DNA from: an uncultured Luminiphilus sp.
GTDB taxonomy: Bacteria > Pseudomonadota > Gammaproteobacteria > Pseudomonadales > Halieaceae
NCBI GenBank assembly: GCA_905182485.1
Contig: CAJJBO010000026.1
Location: forward strand, 1 to 33,271
Reading direction: 5' to 3'
DNA: 33,271 nucleotides
Part shown: positions 17,036 through 28,554 of the stretch, in pieces
Layout: every line of letters begins with the position of its first letter
How positions within the stretch are numbered: the first letter of the stretch is position 1
Position numbers and translations under genes: made by a program
Notes under the pieces: generated by a model
Told to the model about the DNA's origin: nothing
Seen by the model: the letters and a program-made list of their open reading frames with translations, nothing else
Databases searched by the model: none

Positions 17036-18040
17036 TTATCGCGCATCGCGATGGTCTAATAACGCCTCGATACGGTGGCGCAGTGCGGGTGTATCGGTCG
17101 TCACACCCACGTGTGCACACGCCCGCGCTAACCGCGATAGGCTCAGTTCAGGCATCGGTGCCACCCGATTAGCAATCGCCTCCATATCATCAAGTCGCCC
17201 CCAACAGTTCAGGGCAATGTCACAGCCCGCGTGTAATACGGCGGCCGCGCGATCGGCAAGCGTGCCAGAGAGCGCCTTCATGTCGAGGTCGTCACTCATC
17301 AATAGACCCTCAAAGCCCATTCTGTCTCGGATTTGTTGTTCGATAATCAGCGGCGAGACACTGGCGCAGTGGTGTGGGTCCCATGCCTCATAAACCACAT
17401 GGGCCGTCATGGCCATCGCAGCGTCACACAAGTCTGCAAAGGGCTGACTATCAGTGGCGAGCTCGGTCGCACTTGCATCGACCCGAGGCAGCGTCTCGTG
17501 AGAATCACTGCGAGCCCGACCATGACCCGGAATATGTTTGACGACGCCCTCGATCCCCGCAAGATGCAAACCCTGCAAGCAGGCCCTCCCCAGCTGCGAG
17601 ACAGTCTCTGCACGCACACCAAAAGCACGATCACCAATAATGTCGTGGGCATCTGGCTGGGGCACATCTAATACCGGTGCACAAGTAACGGTTACCCCCA
17701 TTGAGGCCAGCTCAAGACCCAGCGCCTCGTAGTTACACTGCACACGCTCACTCGCGCTTAACTGGTATTGGGTTGCCTCACTCAGGGTAATGGCAGCGGG
17801 CCATGCTCGCCAATGGGGCGGTCCCATCCGTGTGATTCTGCCGCCCTCTTGATCAATCAGAATCGGCAGATTGTCGCGACCCGATAGCCCACGCAGTGCG
17901 TCAGTCAAACTCCGTAGTTGGCTAGGGTTCTCGATATTGCGCGCAAATAAAATGTAACCCGCAGGGTTGGCCGCCTTAAAAAAAGCGCGCTCATCGGGTG
18001 TTAACACTGAACCTGATAAACCAAAAATGACCGGCAACAT
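17036..18040 (-). CDS. nagZ: Beta-N-acetylhexosaminidase NagZ
   Basis: The product has 334 residues from ATG 18040 (MLPVIFGLSGSVLTPDE); the frame stays open further upstream but homology-like sequence begins here. The glycoside hydrolase family 3 features are present: LPILIDQEGGRITRM, VVKHIPGHGRARSDSHETLP (which carries the NagZ loop His) and the nucleophile Asp in LLMSDDLDMKAL. NagZ removes N-acetylglucosamine from anhydro-muropeptides in the cytosol during peptidoglycan recycling. Its length matches the family. AnmK, the next enzyme for anhydro-MurNAc, is encoded about 4 kb away on the other strand. About 140 bases with no recognised feature separate this gene from the LOG gene upstream. 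Confidence 0.93.
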   Translation of the reverse strand: MLPVIFGLSGSVLTPDERAFFKAANPAGYILFARNIENPSQLRSLTDALRGLSGRDNLPILIDQEGGRITRMGPPHWRAWPAAITLSEATQYQLSASERVQCNYEALGLELASMGVTVTCAPVLDVPQPDAHDIIGDRAFGVRAETVSQLGRACLQGLHLAGIEGVVKHIPGHGRARSDSHETLPRVDASATELATDSQPFADLCDAAMAMTAHVVYEAWDPHHCASVSPLIIEQQIRDRMGFEGLLMSDDLDMKALSGTLADRAAAVLHAGCDIALNCWGRLDDMEAIANRVAPMPELSLSRLARACAHVGVTTDTPALRHRIEALLDHRDAR

Positions 18041-18179
18041 TACTTGCTCCAAAAAGATGCAGCCATCACACAACCGCATCGACATAAGGCAACACGCCGT
18101 ATGAGAGGGCAATCTTGACGCGCGTGGTTATCCGCCCACAACGCATTCACTCACTGAGCGCTCTGCGCTGGAAACCCAT

Positions 18180-18799
18180 CTACTCATCCAACAATATTTT
18201 CAAGGCGGCCTCGTGATCATCCACCACTTGAATAAAGTCTGTGTTGTACAGATCAATCATCTGTCGCGATCCCAGCTCTAGGCGAAACCAATCGATCAAG
18301 CCACCCCAAAAGGCAGTGTCAATCAACACCAACGGTTGTCTCACGCCACGATCAGTGTGAAAAGCAACGAGCAGTTCCAGCAACTCATCCGCCGTGCCGA
18401 ACCCCCCTGGAAATACGGCGAACCCCCGTGAATAACGCGTCAGCATCAGCTTTCTTGTCAGGAACTGATGGAAGTGAAGCTGGTGTGTTAAGTGAGGATT
18501 AGCGGCCTGCTCATAGGGAAGCTCAATGTGCGGGCGGCGCGACACCACCGGCGGCGGCGGCCCCTCTGCTTTAGGCTTCCTCGACGGCCGCGGCCTCGGG
18601 CTCGGCCTCGGGCTCAGCCAAGCCACGGCCGAGCTGCTCAGCGCATCGAAAAGCGGGAGCTTCTGGTGCCGTCCTCGCGCTCCCAAAAATCGTCACGCCA
18701 GGCCTCAAGGCACTCAACATCGCGGTCGCGGTCTGCAAGTCAGATTGGATTTGCGCCAGCAAAGCCGAGTCGGCTGACGCCGGTATCAGCCTGTGACAT
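18180..18799 (-). pseudogene. LOG-family (lysine decarboxylase-like) protein gene, frame-broken and internally altered
   Basis: Pieces of one LOG protein lie in order. The likely start is ATG at 18797-18799 (MSQADTG). A second frame gives SDLQTATAMLSALRPGVTIF, GSARTAP and AEQLGRGLAE. A third gives IELPYEQAANPHLTHQLHFH, then AVFPGGFGTADELLELL, down to the stop at 18180. LOG enzymes release free bases from nucleoside 5'-monophosphates and need both a GGGPGxME loop and PGGxGTxxE. The second is intact. The first is missing: 18540-18610 instead holds GC-rich, repetitive sequence that reads as Pro/Arg or Glu/Ala/Pro low complexity. Either the region is misassembled or the gene is a genuine pseudogene. 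Confidence 0.62.
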
Positions 18800-18861
18800 C
18801 GGGAAAGTGCTCAGTGCCGTCACCTGCGCTCCGCGCGACCCCCTTCCCTGCTGACAAAAGG

Positions 18862-20154
18862 TTAGTCATGCTCGGTAAACAGGTGATACTTCTTTTTGCC
18901 AAAGCGCACGAGATGAAAACGATCATGCAGCGCGCGACTCCGATCGAGCGCGATGTCACACGTGACGGTTTGGCCGCCCACGACCGGCAGGCCATTAACG
19001 AGAACTGCCTCGCGGGCCAAGGCATCCTTGATTTGCTTGCCCGTTGCCAGCTCGACTTGATTCAGTAGCTGACTGAAAGTGGGCGGCAAGTCTTGTCGAT
19101 TCAGTCGACTGGCAGGCAGGCCATCGAGCGCAAGCTGCGCTAAATCGGGCTCAGCCAGTGCGCTGGGGTCACCCGAAAAAAGCGCCTCAGTAATGCGTTC
19201 TGCGGCAGTTAAACCCTCATCACCGTGCACCAGACGCGTCACCTCCTGCGCCAATAGGCGCTGTGCTTCGGGTCGACCTGATCGCTCACTATCCGCTCGT
19301 TCCACTGCCTCGATGTCTGACAATGATAAAAACGTGAAGTAGCGCAAAAAGCGATACACATCGGCGTCTGCAGTCCCCAGCCAAAACTGATAAAAGGCAT
19401 AGGGGGACGTCTTATTGGCGTCCAGCCAAATAGTGCCTGACTCGGTCTTACCAAACTTGGTGCCGTCCGATTTTGTGACCAGGGGAAGCGTCAGCCCAAA
19501 TACCTGTGCGCCGTGTAAGCGTCGGGTCAGATCAATCCCCCCGGTAATGTTGCCCCACTGATCTGAGCCACCAATCTGCAAACCACAACCATGCTGGCGA
19601 TACAGTTCTGCAAAATCTAAGGACTGCAGAATCATGTAGCTGAATTCGGTAAAACTGATCCCCGCACCTTCTCGATCGAGACGCTGTCGCACGGACTCCT
19701 TGCCGATCATGTTGTTCACAGAGAAGTGCTTGCCCACGTCGCGTAAAAAACCCAACACATCGAGGCCTTGGGTCCAATCAAGATTATTGGCAACCAGCGC
19801 CGCATTGGGCCCTTCAAAATCGACGAACTGACTCACCTGTTGACGCAGCTTATCAACCCAGCCAGCCACCACTTCGGGCGTATTGAGCTGACGCTCAGAT
19901 GCTTTGAAGCTAGGGTCTCCGATCAGCCCTGTTGCGCCACCCACTAGCGCGATGGGTCGATGCCCAGATGACTGAAACCGGCGCAACACCAACAGGGGTA
20001 CGAGAGAACCGATGTGCAAGCTATCAGCAGTCGGATCAAAGCCGCAATACAGTGTGCGGGGCTCGGCCGCCAACCACTGCTCAATGGCATCCTCGCCAGC
20101 CACCTGAAAAATAAGGCCTCGTTCGCGAAGCTCGGCTAATACATCGCTGGACAT
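18862..20154 (-). CDS. tyrS: Tyrosyl-tRNA synthetase
   Basis: The product has 430 residues from ATG 20154 ([18 protein letters not shown]); the open frame extends ~200 codons further upstream but that part is not TyrS. Class I features are visible: [15 protein letters not shown] with the HIGH-type motif, [15 protein letters not shown] in the tyrosine site, and KFGKT as the KMSKS-type loop. A C-terminal S4 RNA-binding domain ends the protein ([17 protein letters not shown]). Length and motifs match the bacterial TyrS of E. coli type. The enzyme charges tRNA-Tyr in the cytosol. It is divergent from the M23 peptidase gene, the same arrangement as in Pseudomonas. Confidence 0.96.
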   Translation of the reverse strand: MSSDVLAELRERGLIFQVAGEDAIEQWLAAEPRTLYCGFDPTADSLHIGSLVPLLVLRRFQSSGHRPIALVGGATGLIGDPSFKASERQLNTPEVVAGWVDKLRQQVSQFVDFEGPNAALVANNLDWTQGLDVLGFLRDVGKHFSVNNMIGKESVRQRLDREGAGISFTEFSYMILQSLDFAELYRQHGCGLQIGGSDQWGNITGGIDLTRRLHGAQVFGLTLPLVTKSDGTKFGKTESGTIWLDANKTSPYAFYQFWLGTADADVYRFLRYFTFLSLSDIEAVERADSERSGRPEAQRLLAQEVTRLVHGDEGLTAAERITEALFSGDPSALAEPDLAQLALDGLPASRLNRQDLPPTFSQLLNQVELATGKQIKDALAREAVLVNGLPVVGGQTVTCDIALDRSRALHDRFHLVRFGKKKYHLFTEHD

Positions 20155-20356
20155 GGTGATATCGGTCTTCTCTGTTGTGGCGCGAAAAATATTGCGCGAA
20201 AGCGTGATATGCCCCAAAAACGGCATGTCCGGAGTATCCCATAATCGGGCACGAATAGGATCTGCAGCAATGCGTGCTCTCGATAGCCGGAAGGGTCTCC
20301 GAAATGAGGCAATGGCCGTATATACTACCCACTTCGTGATCATAACGACGGCGCCC
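20155..20356. promoter_or_regulatory. Divergent intergenic region of tyrS and the M23 peptidase gene
   Basis: These 202 bases separate two divergent starts and must hold both promoters. A TATACT box on the plus strand at 20321-20326 lies 31 bases before the peptidase ATG and could be a -10 element, but no convincing -35 is seen 17 bases upstream. I see no clear tyrS promoter on the minus strand. Confidence 0.3.
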
Positions 20357-21715
20357 ATGTCACGCATACCTGCCCCTAAGGGCGCTACACCGCTAAAGTC
20401 TCCAAAGCAGATGACGGTTCGACAACCGCTGCTGTGGGTGGGAGCAACCGGTGCCTTACTCCTTATTATGGGGCTGACATTGTCGGGGCAGTCAGAATTG
20501 CCTCCGATCAACGACCATTCATCGTACCTGCAGACACCGCTCGAGACCGCCACAACGGAAACGACGGCACTCGATACAGTGCCAGTACCCATAGCGGCAC
20601 CTGCGCCACCGAAGCCGCTGTGGCGCGACTTTACGGCGCGTGACGGCGATAACCTCAGTCTGATTTTTGCCAGGGCAGGATTCAGTGACACTGATTTGTA
20701 TCGTGTGGCACAGGCGAACGAGTCAACGTCGCTGCAACGCATTTACCCCGGTGAGACCATTGGCTTTCAAGCCGATGCCGACGGCGCGCTGTTAGCCGTG
20801 CGACATATCCAGTCACCACTCCTGACGACCTTGTTTGAGCGACAGGCTGCGGGTTACGCCGCCCAGCGTGTCACCCGCACGCCCGATCGTATCGCCCGCA
20901 ATGTGTCGCTGATGATCGATAGCTCTTTGTTCCTCGCCGGCAGCGACGCAGGACTCAGTGACGCCATGATTATGGCTCTCGCAGGGATCTTTGGAGGCGT
21001 CATCGATTTTGTACTCGATCCCCGCCAGGGCGACACGATCCATGTGCTCTACGAAGAATTGATGCTCGACGGGCAGCGATTCGATGACGGGCCCATATTG
21101 GCCGCGAGCTTCACCAATCGCGGTAACACTTTTGAGGCGTATCGCTATACCGACACCGAGGGCGATACGAGCTACTACAACGAGCTCGGCGTCAGCATGC
21201 GTAAAGCATTTTTGCGAGCACCACTCGATTTCACGCGCGTCAGCTCTAACTTCAACCCCAATCGATTGCACCCCATCTACAAAACCCAGCGGCCCCATCG
21301 TGGCACTGACTATGCCGCATCCCGTGGCACGCCGGTTTACGCAGCAGGCGACGGACGCGTTATTGAGGCGGGCTATACCCGACCCAATGGTAATTATGTC
21401 TTTGTTCAACACGGCGAACAATTTGAGACGCACTACCTGCACCTGCATCGACTGCGGGTGAAAAAAGGAGCCCGGGTTAAGCAAGGAGAAATCATCGGAA
21501 CCGTTGGCTCAACCGGCGCCGCCACTGGACCGCATTTGCATTATGAGTTTCTCGTCAACGGCGTGCACCGCAATCCACGCACCGTGCACAAAATCCTGCC
21601 CAAGGCGCGCTCCCTATCAGATGCCGCCCTGCCGCGTTATCTGGCATCAATACGCAAACCAACTCAGCAGCTGGCCAGCCTGCGCGACGCACAACAGCTA
21701 GCACGCGCTCAATGA
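20357..21715 (+). CDS. M23-family peptidoglycan DD-metalloendopeptidase (MepM-like)
   Basis: The start is placed at ATG 20357 ([13 protein letters not shown]), giving 452 residues; the frame is open ~68 codons further but runs through the promoter region. An N-terminal helix (about residues 29-45, [18 protein letters not shown]) anchors it in the inner membrane. A LysM/OapA-like segment follows ([20 protein letters not shown]), then a beta-rich middle domain. The catalytic LytM domain has its zinc ligands in [16 protein letters not shown] and HLHYEF. MepM-type enzymes cut peptide crosslinks so the wall can expand. The stop overlaps the anmK start (ATGA), so the genes are coupled. Confidence 0.92.
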   Translation: MSRIPAPKGATPLKSPKQMTVRQPLLWVGATGALLLIMGLTLSGQSELPPINDHSSYLQTPLETATTETTALDTVPVPIAAPAPPKPLWRDFTARDGDNLSLIFARAGFSDTDLYRVAQANESTSLQRIYPGETIGFQADADGALLAVRHIQSPLLTTLFERQAAGYAAQRVTRTPDRIARNVSLMIDSSLFLAGSDAGLSDAMIMALAGIFGGVIDFVLDPRQGDTIHVLYEELMLDGQRFDDGPILAASFTNRGNTFEAYRYTDTEGDTSYYNELGVSMRKAFLRAPLDFTRVSSNFNPNRLHPIYKTQRPHRGTDYAASRGTPVYAAGDGRVIEAGYTRPNGNYVFVQHGEQFETHYLHLHRLRVKKGARVKQGEIIGTVGSTGAATGPHLHYEFLVNGVHRNPRTVHKILPKARSLSDAALPRYLASIRKPTQQLASLRDAQQLARAQ

Positions 21716-22809
21716 CTGAATCGCTGTTTATCGGATTGATGTCAGGCACCAGCGCCGATGGCATCGACGCCGTCCTCACCACACATGACGGTCACAAGGT
21801 CAAGGTGATAGCCAGCGACTACCAATTGTTGGCACCGTCACTGCGACAGGAGATTTTGGCCTTTCGGCAACCCGGAGAGAACGAACTTCACCGCGCTGCC
21901 ACCTTGGACAGCCTGCTGGCCGATGAATATGCCAAGTCGGTCCATTCGCTGCTGCTAACAGCGCAGGTCTTGCCAGCCGACATCGTCGCGATTGGCCAAC
22001 ACGGACAAACACTGCGCCATTACCCCGACGGCGAGACGCCCTATACCGTGCAGGTGGGTGACCCTAATCGGCTCGCGGAGCTGACAGGAATCACCGTCGT
22101 CGCCGATTTTCGGCGCCGCGATATCGCGGCGGGCGGTCAGGGCGCGCCGCTTGTGCCGGCCTTTCACCGGGCCCAATTCGCCACCCCGGGCGTCGCAACC
22201 GCTATTGTGAACATTGGCGGCATTGCTAATGTCTCGGCGGTATCGGCAGAGGGCTCGGTGACGGGTTGGGATACCGGCCCCGGCAACACCCTAATGGACG
22301 CTTGGATCGCGCGCCATCAAGATGCCGCCTTTGATCAAGCAGGCGCTTGGGCAGCAACAGGAACGGTCATACCCGAACTCCTCGAAGGTCTCCTTAAGAC
22401 GCCTTACTTCGGGCGCGCCGCGCCAAAAAGCACAGGGCCTGAAGCGTTTCACCTCGAGTGGCTGGGCACGTTTTTATCGGGGGGCGAATCATCTGCAGAT
22501 GTGCAGCGAACGCTATTAGAACTGACCGTAGAGAGCATCGCACACGCTCTAGAAACCAGTTCCCCTGTCACGGTTCGCATTTGTGGCGGCGGCGCAAACA
22601 ACACCTTCCTAATGGCGCGGCTCAGCGAACGACTCAGCCCCGCCAACGTCACCACCAGTGAGGTGGTTGGGATACCTCCCTCTTGGGTCGAAGCAGCGGC
22701 TTTCGCGTGGTTAGCAGCACAAACAATAGCGGGAGACCCCGGCAATGTGCCGGCCGTGACCGGAGCACTGGCTGAGCGCGTATTGGGCGGGATTTATAGC
22801 GGTCGCTAG
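21712..22809 (+). CDS. anmK: Anhydro-N-acetylmuramic acid kinase
   Basis: The product has 365 residues, the family length. Characteristic motifs are FIGLMSGTSADGIDAVL at the N-terminus, AIGQHGQTLRHYP, NIGGIANVS, GWDTGPGNTLMDAWI and VRICGGGANN. AnmK phosphorylates and opens 1,6-anhydro-MurNAc to MurNAc-6-phosphate in the cytosol, one step after NagZ. The ATG overlaps the stop of the M23 gene. The 159 bases that follow, up to the convergent erpA, hold a 10-base palindrome AAGGCGCCTT at 22844-22853 but no T-run terminator. Confidence 0.96.
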   Translation: MTESLFIGLMSGTSADGIDAVLTTHDGHKVKVIASDYQLLAPSLRQEILAFRQPGENELHRAATLDSLLADEYAKSVHSLLLTAQVLPADIVAIGQHGQTLRHYPDGETPYTVQVGDPNRLAELTGITVVADFRRRDIAAGGQGAPLVPAFHRAQFATPGVATAIVNIGGIANVSAVSAEGSVTGWDTGPGNTLMDAWIARHQDAAFDQAGAWAATGTVIPELLEGLLKTPYFGRAAPKSTGPEAFHLEWLGTFLSGGESSADVQRTLLELTVESIAHALETSSPVTVRICGGGANNTFLMARLSERLSPANVTTSEVVGIPPSWVEAAAFAWLAAQTIAGDPGNVPAVTGALAERVLGGIYSGR

Positions 22810-22968
22810 CCAGCGCGAAACCAACGCATGTCGCTCGCACACTAAGGCGCCTTGGGCACTGGGGCATCAAGCATCGAAGTACAATGAGCCATCAAACTGA
22901 CTGTCTTCTGCTGTGTGGTTCTGCCGTGAAAGGAATGCCGTCAGCGAAAACAATCGGCAGGGGTGCGG

Positions 22969-23317
22969 TTAAATTGAGAAAGATGCAAGGCAGCCGCAGG
23001 TGGTGGTGGCAAAGGAATGAAAATAGTCCGTAAAGACCTTCAGAATAATCGAGCTCGCTGCCCACCAGGTATTGGTAGCTCATCGCGTCGATCAACGCCG
23101 TCGCACCATTGCGCTCTACGACCATGTCGTCTTCGCTCACTGACTCATCAAAGGAAAAGCCGTACTGAAATCCGGAGCACCCTCCCCCGGTAATATAAAC
23201 CCTCAGCTTTAAGCCGGGATTGCCCTCGTCCTCAACCAACGCACGGACCTTGCTCGCCGCATTGTCCGTTAAGCGGATTTCATTAGGGTCAAAAGCTTCA
23301 ACTACTGTCATCGCCAT
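22969..23317 (-). CDS. erpA: Iron-sulfur cluster insertion protein ErpA, one frame change
   Basis: From ATG 23317 ([19 protein letters not shown] 23311 is an alternative) the A-type scaffold fold is clear: [19 protein letters not shown] holds the first conserved Cys, and [15 protein letters not shown] follows. The open frame then runs on as unrelated sequence to 22892. A shift near 23030 restores the expected C-terminus, [13 protein letters not shown], with two more cysteines and TAA at 22969-22971. The repaired length is about 115 residues, as in the family. ErpA delivers Fe-S clusters to apoproteins such as IspG and is essential in aerobic E. coli, so a real frameshift is unlikely. CGCLASF differs from the usual CGCGSSF; this may also be error. 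Confidence 0.85.
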
Positions 23318-23425
23318 TCTCTCGCCCCCACCGGTTAGCGCAGGGGTTGTTATAAACGCATAGTGTAACCGATTCCTCAGCGAAACGACCCCCACTGCTT
23401 GGGCACCATAGCCCATAAAATGAAG

Positions 23426-23854
23426 TCAGCCTGAGGGTAACGTATCCGCCACTTTCGCTTCGCGCTTGGCGGCCAGATCATCAGCCACTGCACTGGTATG
23501 TCGCAAGCCGCCATTGACCTTGGCGCCTACCGCCATCTCGATCAGGTTATAATAGACGTCGCCATCAACCGCAGCTCCCTCGGCCAACTCTAGTCGCTCA
23601 CTGGTATGGATATCGCCGTCTACATTACCATTGATCGTTGCGTGGGGGACTTTGATTTCGCCCGACACCCTACCACCCGCGACAACACGTAATACAGAAT
23701 CTTTGGCCTCAGCCTGAATAGAGCCCACCACGGACCCTTCAACATCCAATTGCCCGGTGAAAGTGATATCACCCTTAATGGTGGTATCCGACGAAATTAA
23801 GGTCGTACCGCCCGCTGACCCACCGGTTGACGCTGCTTCTCTTCGATTGCGCAT
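23426..23854 (-). CDS. Bactofilin
   Basis: The product has 142 residues from ATG 23854, which has GAGGAG nine bases upstream; a start 15 bases earlier is less well supported. The core is a repetitive beta-helix of bactofilin type: TTIKGDITFTGQLDVEGSV, RVSGEIKVPHATINGNVDGD, LAEGAAVDGDVYYNLIEMA. Short unstructured tails flank it. Bactofilins polymerise without nucleotide and scaffold cell-wall enzymes at the membrane. The gene lies between erpA and the DUF6776-like gene, an order conserved in Pseudomonas-type genomes. Confidence 0.92.
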   Translation of the reverse strand: MRNRREAASTGGSAGGTTLISSDTTIKGDITFTGQLDVEGSVVGSIQAEAKDSVLRVVAGGRVSGEIKVPHATINGNVDGDIHTSERLELAEGAAVDGDVYYNLIEMAVGAKVNGGLRHTSAVADDLAAKREAKVADTLPSG

Positions 23855-23885
23855 GGTGCCACTCCTCATTCTTATTCGCTGTTAT

Positions 23886-24590
23886 TCATCGGTGAGCGGC
23901 ATGCTCGGTAGCCACTAGGCTGTTCCAAGGATCACTGCGCCGGACAGTCTCTGCTACCGGCTGAGTGAGCGTTACGACCGACTCAATCGTCTCCGGCACA
24001 AACGCGTCAGGGAGAGAAATGACTGCCTGAACCTTTTGTAAGTACCGGAATCTTAGAGGGAATACACCAGTTTGAGTGCCACTGTCAACTGCTGCCAGTT
24101 CCAGTTTACGGGGCACACCGTCCTGTTTTCCATCCACTGTCAGGCGCAATTCACCCCGGTATTGACGGTCTTTGCCCTCTCCGCGATGAACGACGGTGTA
24201 TACCTGCCACTGCCGGGGCTCGGCTAGGATTTGCAACGAGGGTTGGCGCAAGATAACCGCGGTTTCGCCTTCTTCTGGCGCCACTACGTCGCGATAAAGC
24301 ACCAGCGTTTGTCTAAGCTCAACCAATTCTGCGGCTTGATCAGCCATGAATTCACGAAGCTCATTGAGTGTTTGCTGATCGACCTCTGACTGCAGCCTCA
24401 ATTGCGTAATTTGATCACGCAATGCAACGGTGCCGTCATCCGTCAACGGCGCTGGCATCATGCCGCGCTGCCCCGCCAAGAACCCACTCGCCCCCACCAC
24501 AGTGATGACTGCTAATAGCATTAGCAGTCGACGACGACCCGCATGGGGATGTTCCCGCTTCACGATAGTACGATGATGTTGATGTTTCAT
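23886..24590 (-). CDS. DUF6776-like membrane protein
   Basis: The product has 234 residues. A basic N-terminus is followed by one membrane helix at about 23-41 (LLMLLAVITVVGASGFLAG). A predicted coiled coil follows at about 55-100 (LRDQITQLRLQSEVDQQTL), then a beta-rich periplasmic domain. I assign the family from its position upstream of a bactofilin gene and from this layout; the biochemical role is not known to me. It could be a membrane partner of the bactofilin filament. The start at 24590 lies 20 bases after the argC stop, so the gene probably shares the argC transcript. Confidence 0.72.
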   Translation of the reverse strand: MKHQHHRTIVKREHPHAGRRRLLMLLAVITVVGASGFLAGQRGMMPAPLTDDGTVALRDQITQLRLQSEVDQQTLNELREFMADQAAELVELRQTLVLYRDVVAPEEGETAVILRQPSLQILAEPRQWQVYTVVHRGEGKDRQYRGELRLTVDGKQDGVPRKLELAAVDSGTQTGVFPLRFRYLQKVQAVISLPDAFVPETIESVVTLTQPVAETVRRSDPWNSLVATEHAAHR

Positions 24591-24609
24591 ACGATGACCC
24601 GAGCACACC

Positions 24610-25641
24610 CTAGGGCGTTAACGCGATGCCCTCTAGCCCGGCTGATTCTGGCTGACCTACCATTAAGTTCATCGCCTGCACCGCTTGACCGGCAGCCCCT
24701 TTTACCAGATTGTCGATGGCTGACAGCACGACCACGGTATCCCGACCCTGTGGTTGAGCCACCGCGAGTTGGCAGATATTGGCCCCGCGGACATTTCGCG
24801 TTGCCGGATGCTCGCCCGCGGGTAACACCATCACGGAAGGCTCCGTCGCAAAGCATTGCTCAAACAATCCCTGTAAATCGCTGATCCCATCAGTCAATTG
24901 CGCAAATAGCGTGGCGTGAATGCCTCGACTCATTGGCACCAAATGCGGCACAAACGTGAGGCTCACCGGTTGCTGGGTCATCCCCGATAGTCCCTGCTCC
25001 ATTTCAGGCAGGTGACGATGCCCCGAGACACCGTACGCGCTCAAGCTCTCACCGGCTTCTGTTAGCAAACTTCCCAGCTTGGCCTGCCGACCTGCGCCAC
25101 TGGTGCCGGATCCACAGGAGGCGACCAAGCTTCTGGTATCCACGATACCCGCCTTTAATAGCGGCAAAAATCCAAGCTGAACCGCGGTGGGGTAACAACC
25201 GGGACACGCCACAAGGCGCGCCGCTTTGATCGCCTCTCGGTGGGTCTCCGGTAATCCATAAACCGCCTGGGCACAGAGCTCAGGTGCCGCATGGGACTCG
25301 CCATACCAGCGCTCCCACAAAGCCACATCTGCCAGTCTAAAATCGGCCGATAGATCCACCACCCGAATCCCCTGCTTGATCAGCGCCGGCACTTCTCGCA
25401 TCGCGACGTTGTGGGGGGTGGCAAAAAACACCACATCGCAGGCGGCGTAATCCGCGTCAGCAGGATCGATAAAGCAGAGATCAGAAAACCCCAATAAGCT
25501 CGGGAATAGGTTATCAAGCCGACGTCCCGCCTCGCCTCTGGAAGTCACCACATCAATCGAGACGCCAGGGTGCTGCAGTAACAATCGCACCAATTCTATG
25601 CCTGTATAACCCGTCGCGCCGACCACTCCGACCCTGATCAT
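24610..25641 (-). CDS. argC: N-acetyl-gamma-glutamyl-phosphate reductase
   Basis: The product has 343 residues, the usual length for the long form. The NADP-binding start is [18 protein letters not shown]. The catalytic Cys is in [15 protein letters not shown], and [14 protein letters not shown] and the His-containing [13 protein letters not shown] follow as expected. ArgC reduces N-acetylglutamyl phosphate to the semialdehyde in arginine synthesis. It is divergent from hemJ across 108 bases and heads a minus-strand group argC - DUF6776-like - bactofilin - erpA. Confidence 0.96.
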   Translation of the reverse strand: MIRVGVVGATGYTGIELVRLLLQHPGVSIDVVTSRGEAGRRLDNLFPSLLGFSDLCFIDPADADYAACDVVFFATPHNVAMREVPALIKQGIRVVDLSADFRLADVALWERWYGESHAAPELCAQAVYGLPETHREAIKAARLVACPGCYPTAVQLGFLPLLKAGIVDTRSLVASCGSGTSGAGRQAKLGSLLTEAGESLSAYGVSGHRHLPEMEQGLSGMTQQPVSLTFVPHLVPMSRGIHATLFAQLTDGISDLQGLFEQCFATEPSVMVLPAGEHPATRNVRGANICQLAVAQPQGRDTVVVLSAIDNLVKGAAGQAVQAMNLMVGQPESAGLEGIALTP

Positions 25642-25749
25642 TTTTACGCCTGCTTCTGTTAGTGTTGCGGGGCCTATACTGTCTCATGATCAATCGCGCG
25701 GTGTCATGGCCGAGCGGGCTTTTTACCAAAGGCGCAAAAGGACACTGCC
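25642..25749. promoter_or_regulatory. Divergent intergenic region of argC and hemJ
   Basis: These 108 bases must hold promoters for both genes. A plus-strand TATACT at 25675-25680 is a possible -10 element for hemJ, with only a weak -35. AAAGGA at 25736-25741 is the likely hemJ ribosome site. No operator-like repeat is evident. Confidence 0.3.
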
Positions 25750-26178
25750 ATGCTCTGGATACAAGGATTTCATGTCATTTTTGTGATCTGTTGGTTTGCA
25801 GGTCTCTTTTACTTACCCCGTATCTTGGTTTACTACGCGCAAAGCCCAGCGCCAGACACCAAGGCCGTACTTGCCGTCATGGCACGCAAACTGTATCGCT
25901 TTGTCACGCCCTTTATGCTCCTCGCCATTGTGCTGGGCCTGTGGCGCCTCTCTTTCCAATGGGAGTATTACCTGACCAGCGGCTGGATGATCGCGAAACT
26001 AGCGGGCGTGGCATGCTTAGTTGCCTACCACCTTCAAACCGGCGTTTATGTGGGTCGAGTTTGTCGGGGTGACGATAATAAGACTCACGTGTTTTACCGT
26101 GTTTTTAATGAGGTACCCGTCCTCTTCTTATTTTTGATTATCCTGTTGGTCTATCTCAGGCCCACCGCGGGCGCGTGA
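25750..26178 (+). CDS. hemJ: Protoporphyrinogen IX oxidase HemJ
   Basis: The product has 142 residues, mostly four membrane helices, as in HemJ (formerly UPF0093, CopD-like). The start MLWIQGFHVIFVICWFAGLF carries the conserved His in helix 1, and WMIAKLAGVACLVAYHLQ carries the conserved Lys and second His region. HemJ oxidises protoporphyrinogen IX to protoporphyrin IX in the inner membrane. Two other heme genes, hemL and hemB, follow directly on the same strand, which supports the assignment. Confidence 0.92.
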   Translation: MLWIQGFHVIFVICWFAGLFYLPRILVYYAQSPAPDTKAVLAVMARKLYRFVTPFMLLAIVLGLWRLSFQWEYYLTSGWMIAKLAGVACLVAYHLQTGVYVGRVCRGDDNKTHVFYRVFNEVPVLFLFLIILLVYLRPTAGA

Positions 26179-26247
26179 AGCGCATGGGGTGCGCCCATCG
26201 TCGTCGCCTGCGATAATCAGCCCCCATTACTGGAGAGTCCGAGTGTC

Positions 26248-28547
<2,300 letters not shown>

Positions 28548-28554
28548 CACCGCC

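Noticed and set aside
20153-20356. Upstream extension of the M23 peptidase frame
   Set aside because: It crosses the divergent promoter region and adds residues before the membrane anchor that do not look like protein; ATG 20357 is a better start.
20155-20742. N-terminal extension of the tyrS frame by about 196 codons
   Set aside because: The extension overlaps the M23 gene on the opposite strand and has no TyrS features. The enzyme starts normally at 20154.
22892-22968. Longer erpA C-terminus in the open frame
   Set aside because: The tail has no ErpA character, while the shifted frame gives the conserved TTCGC cysteines and a stop at the expected length.
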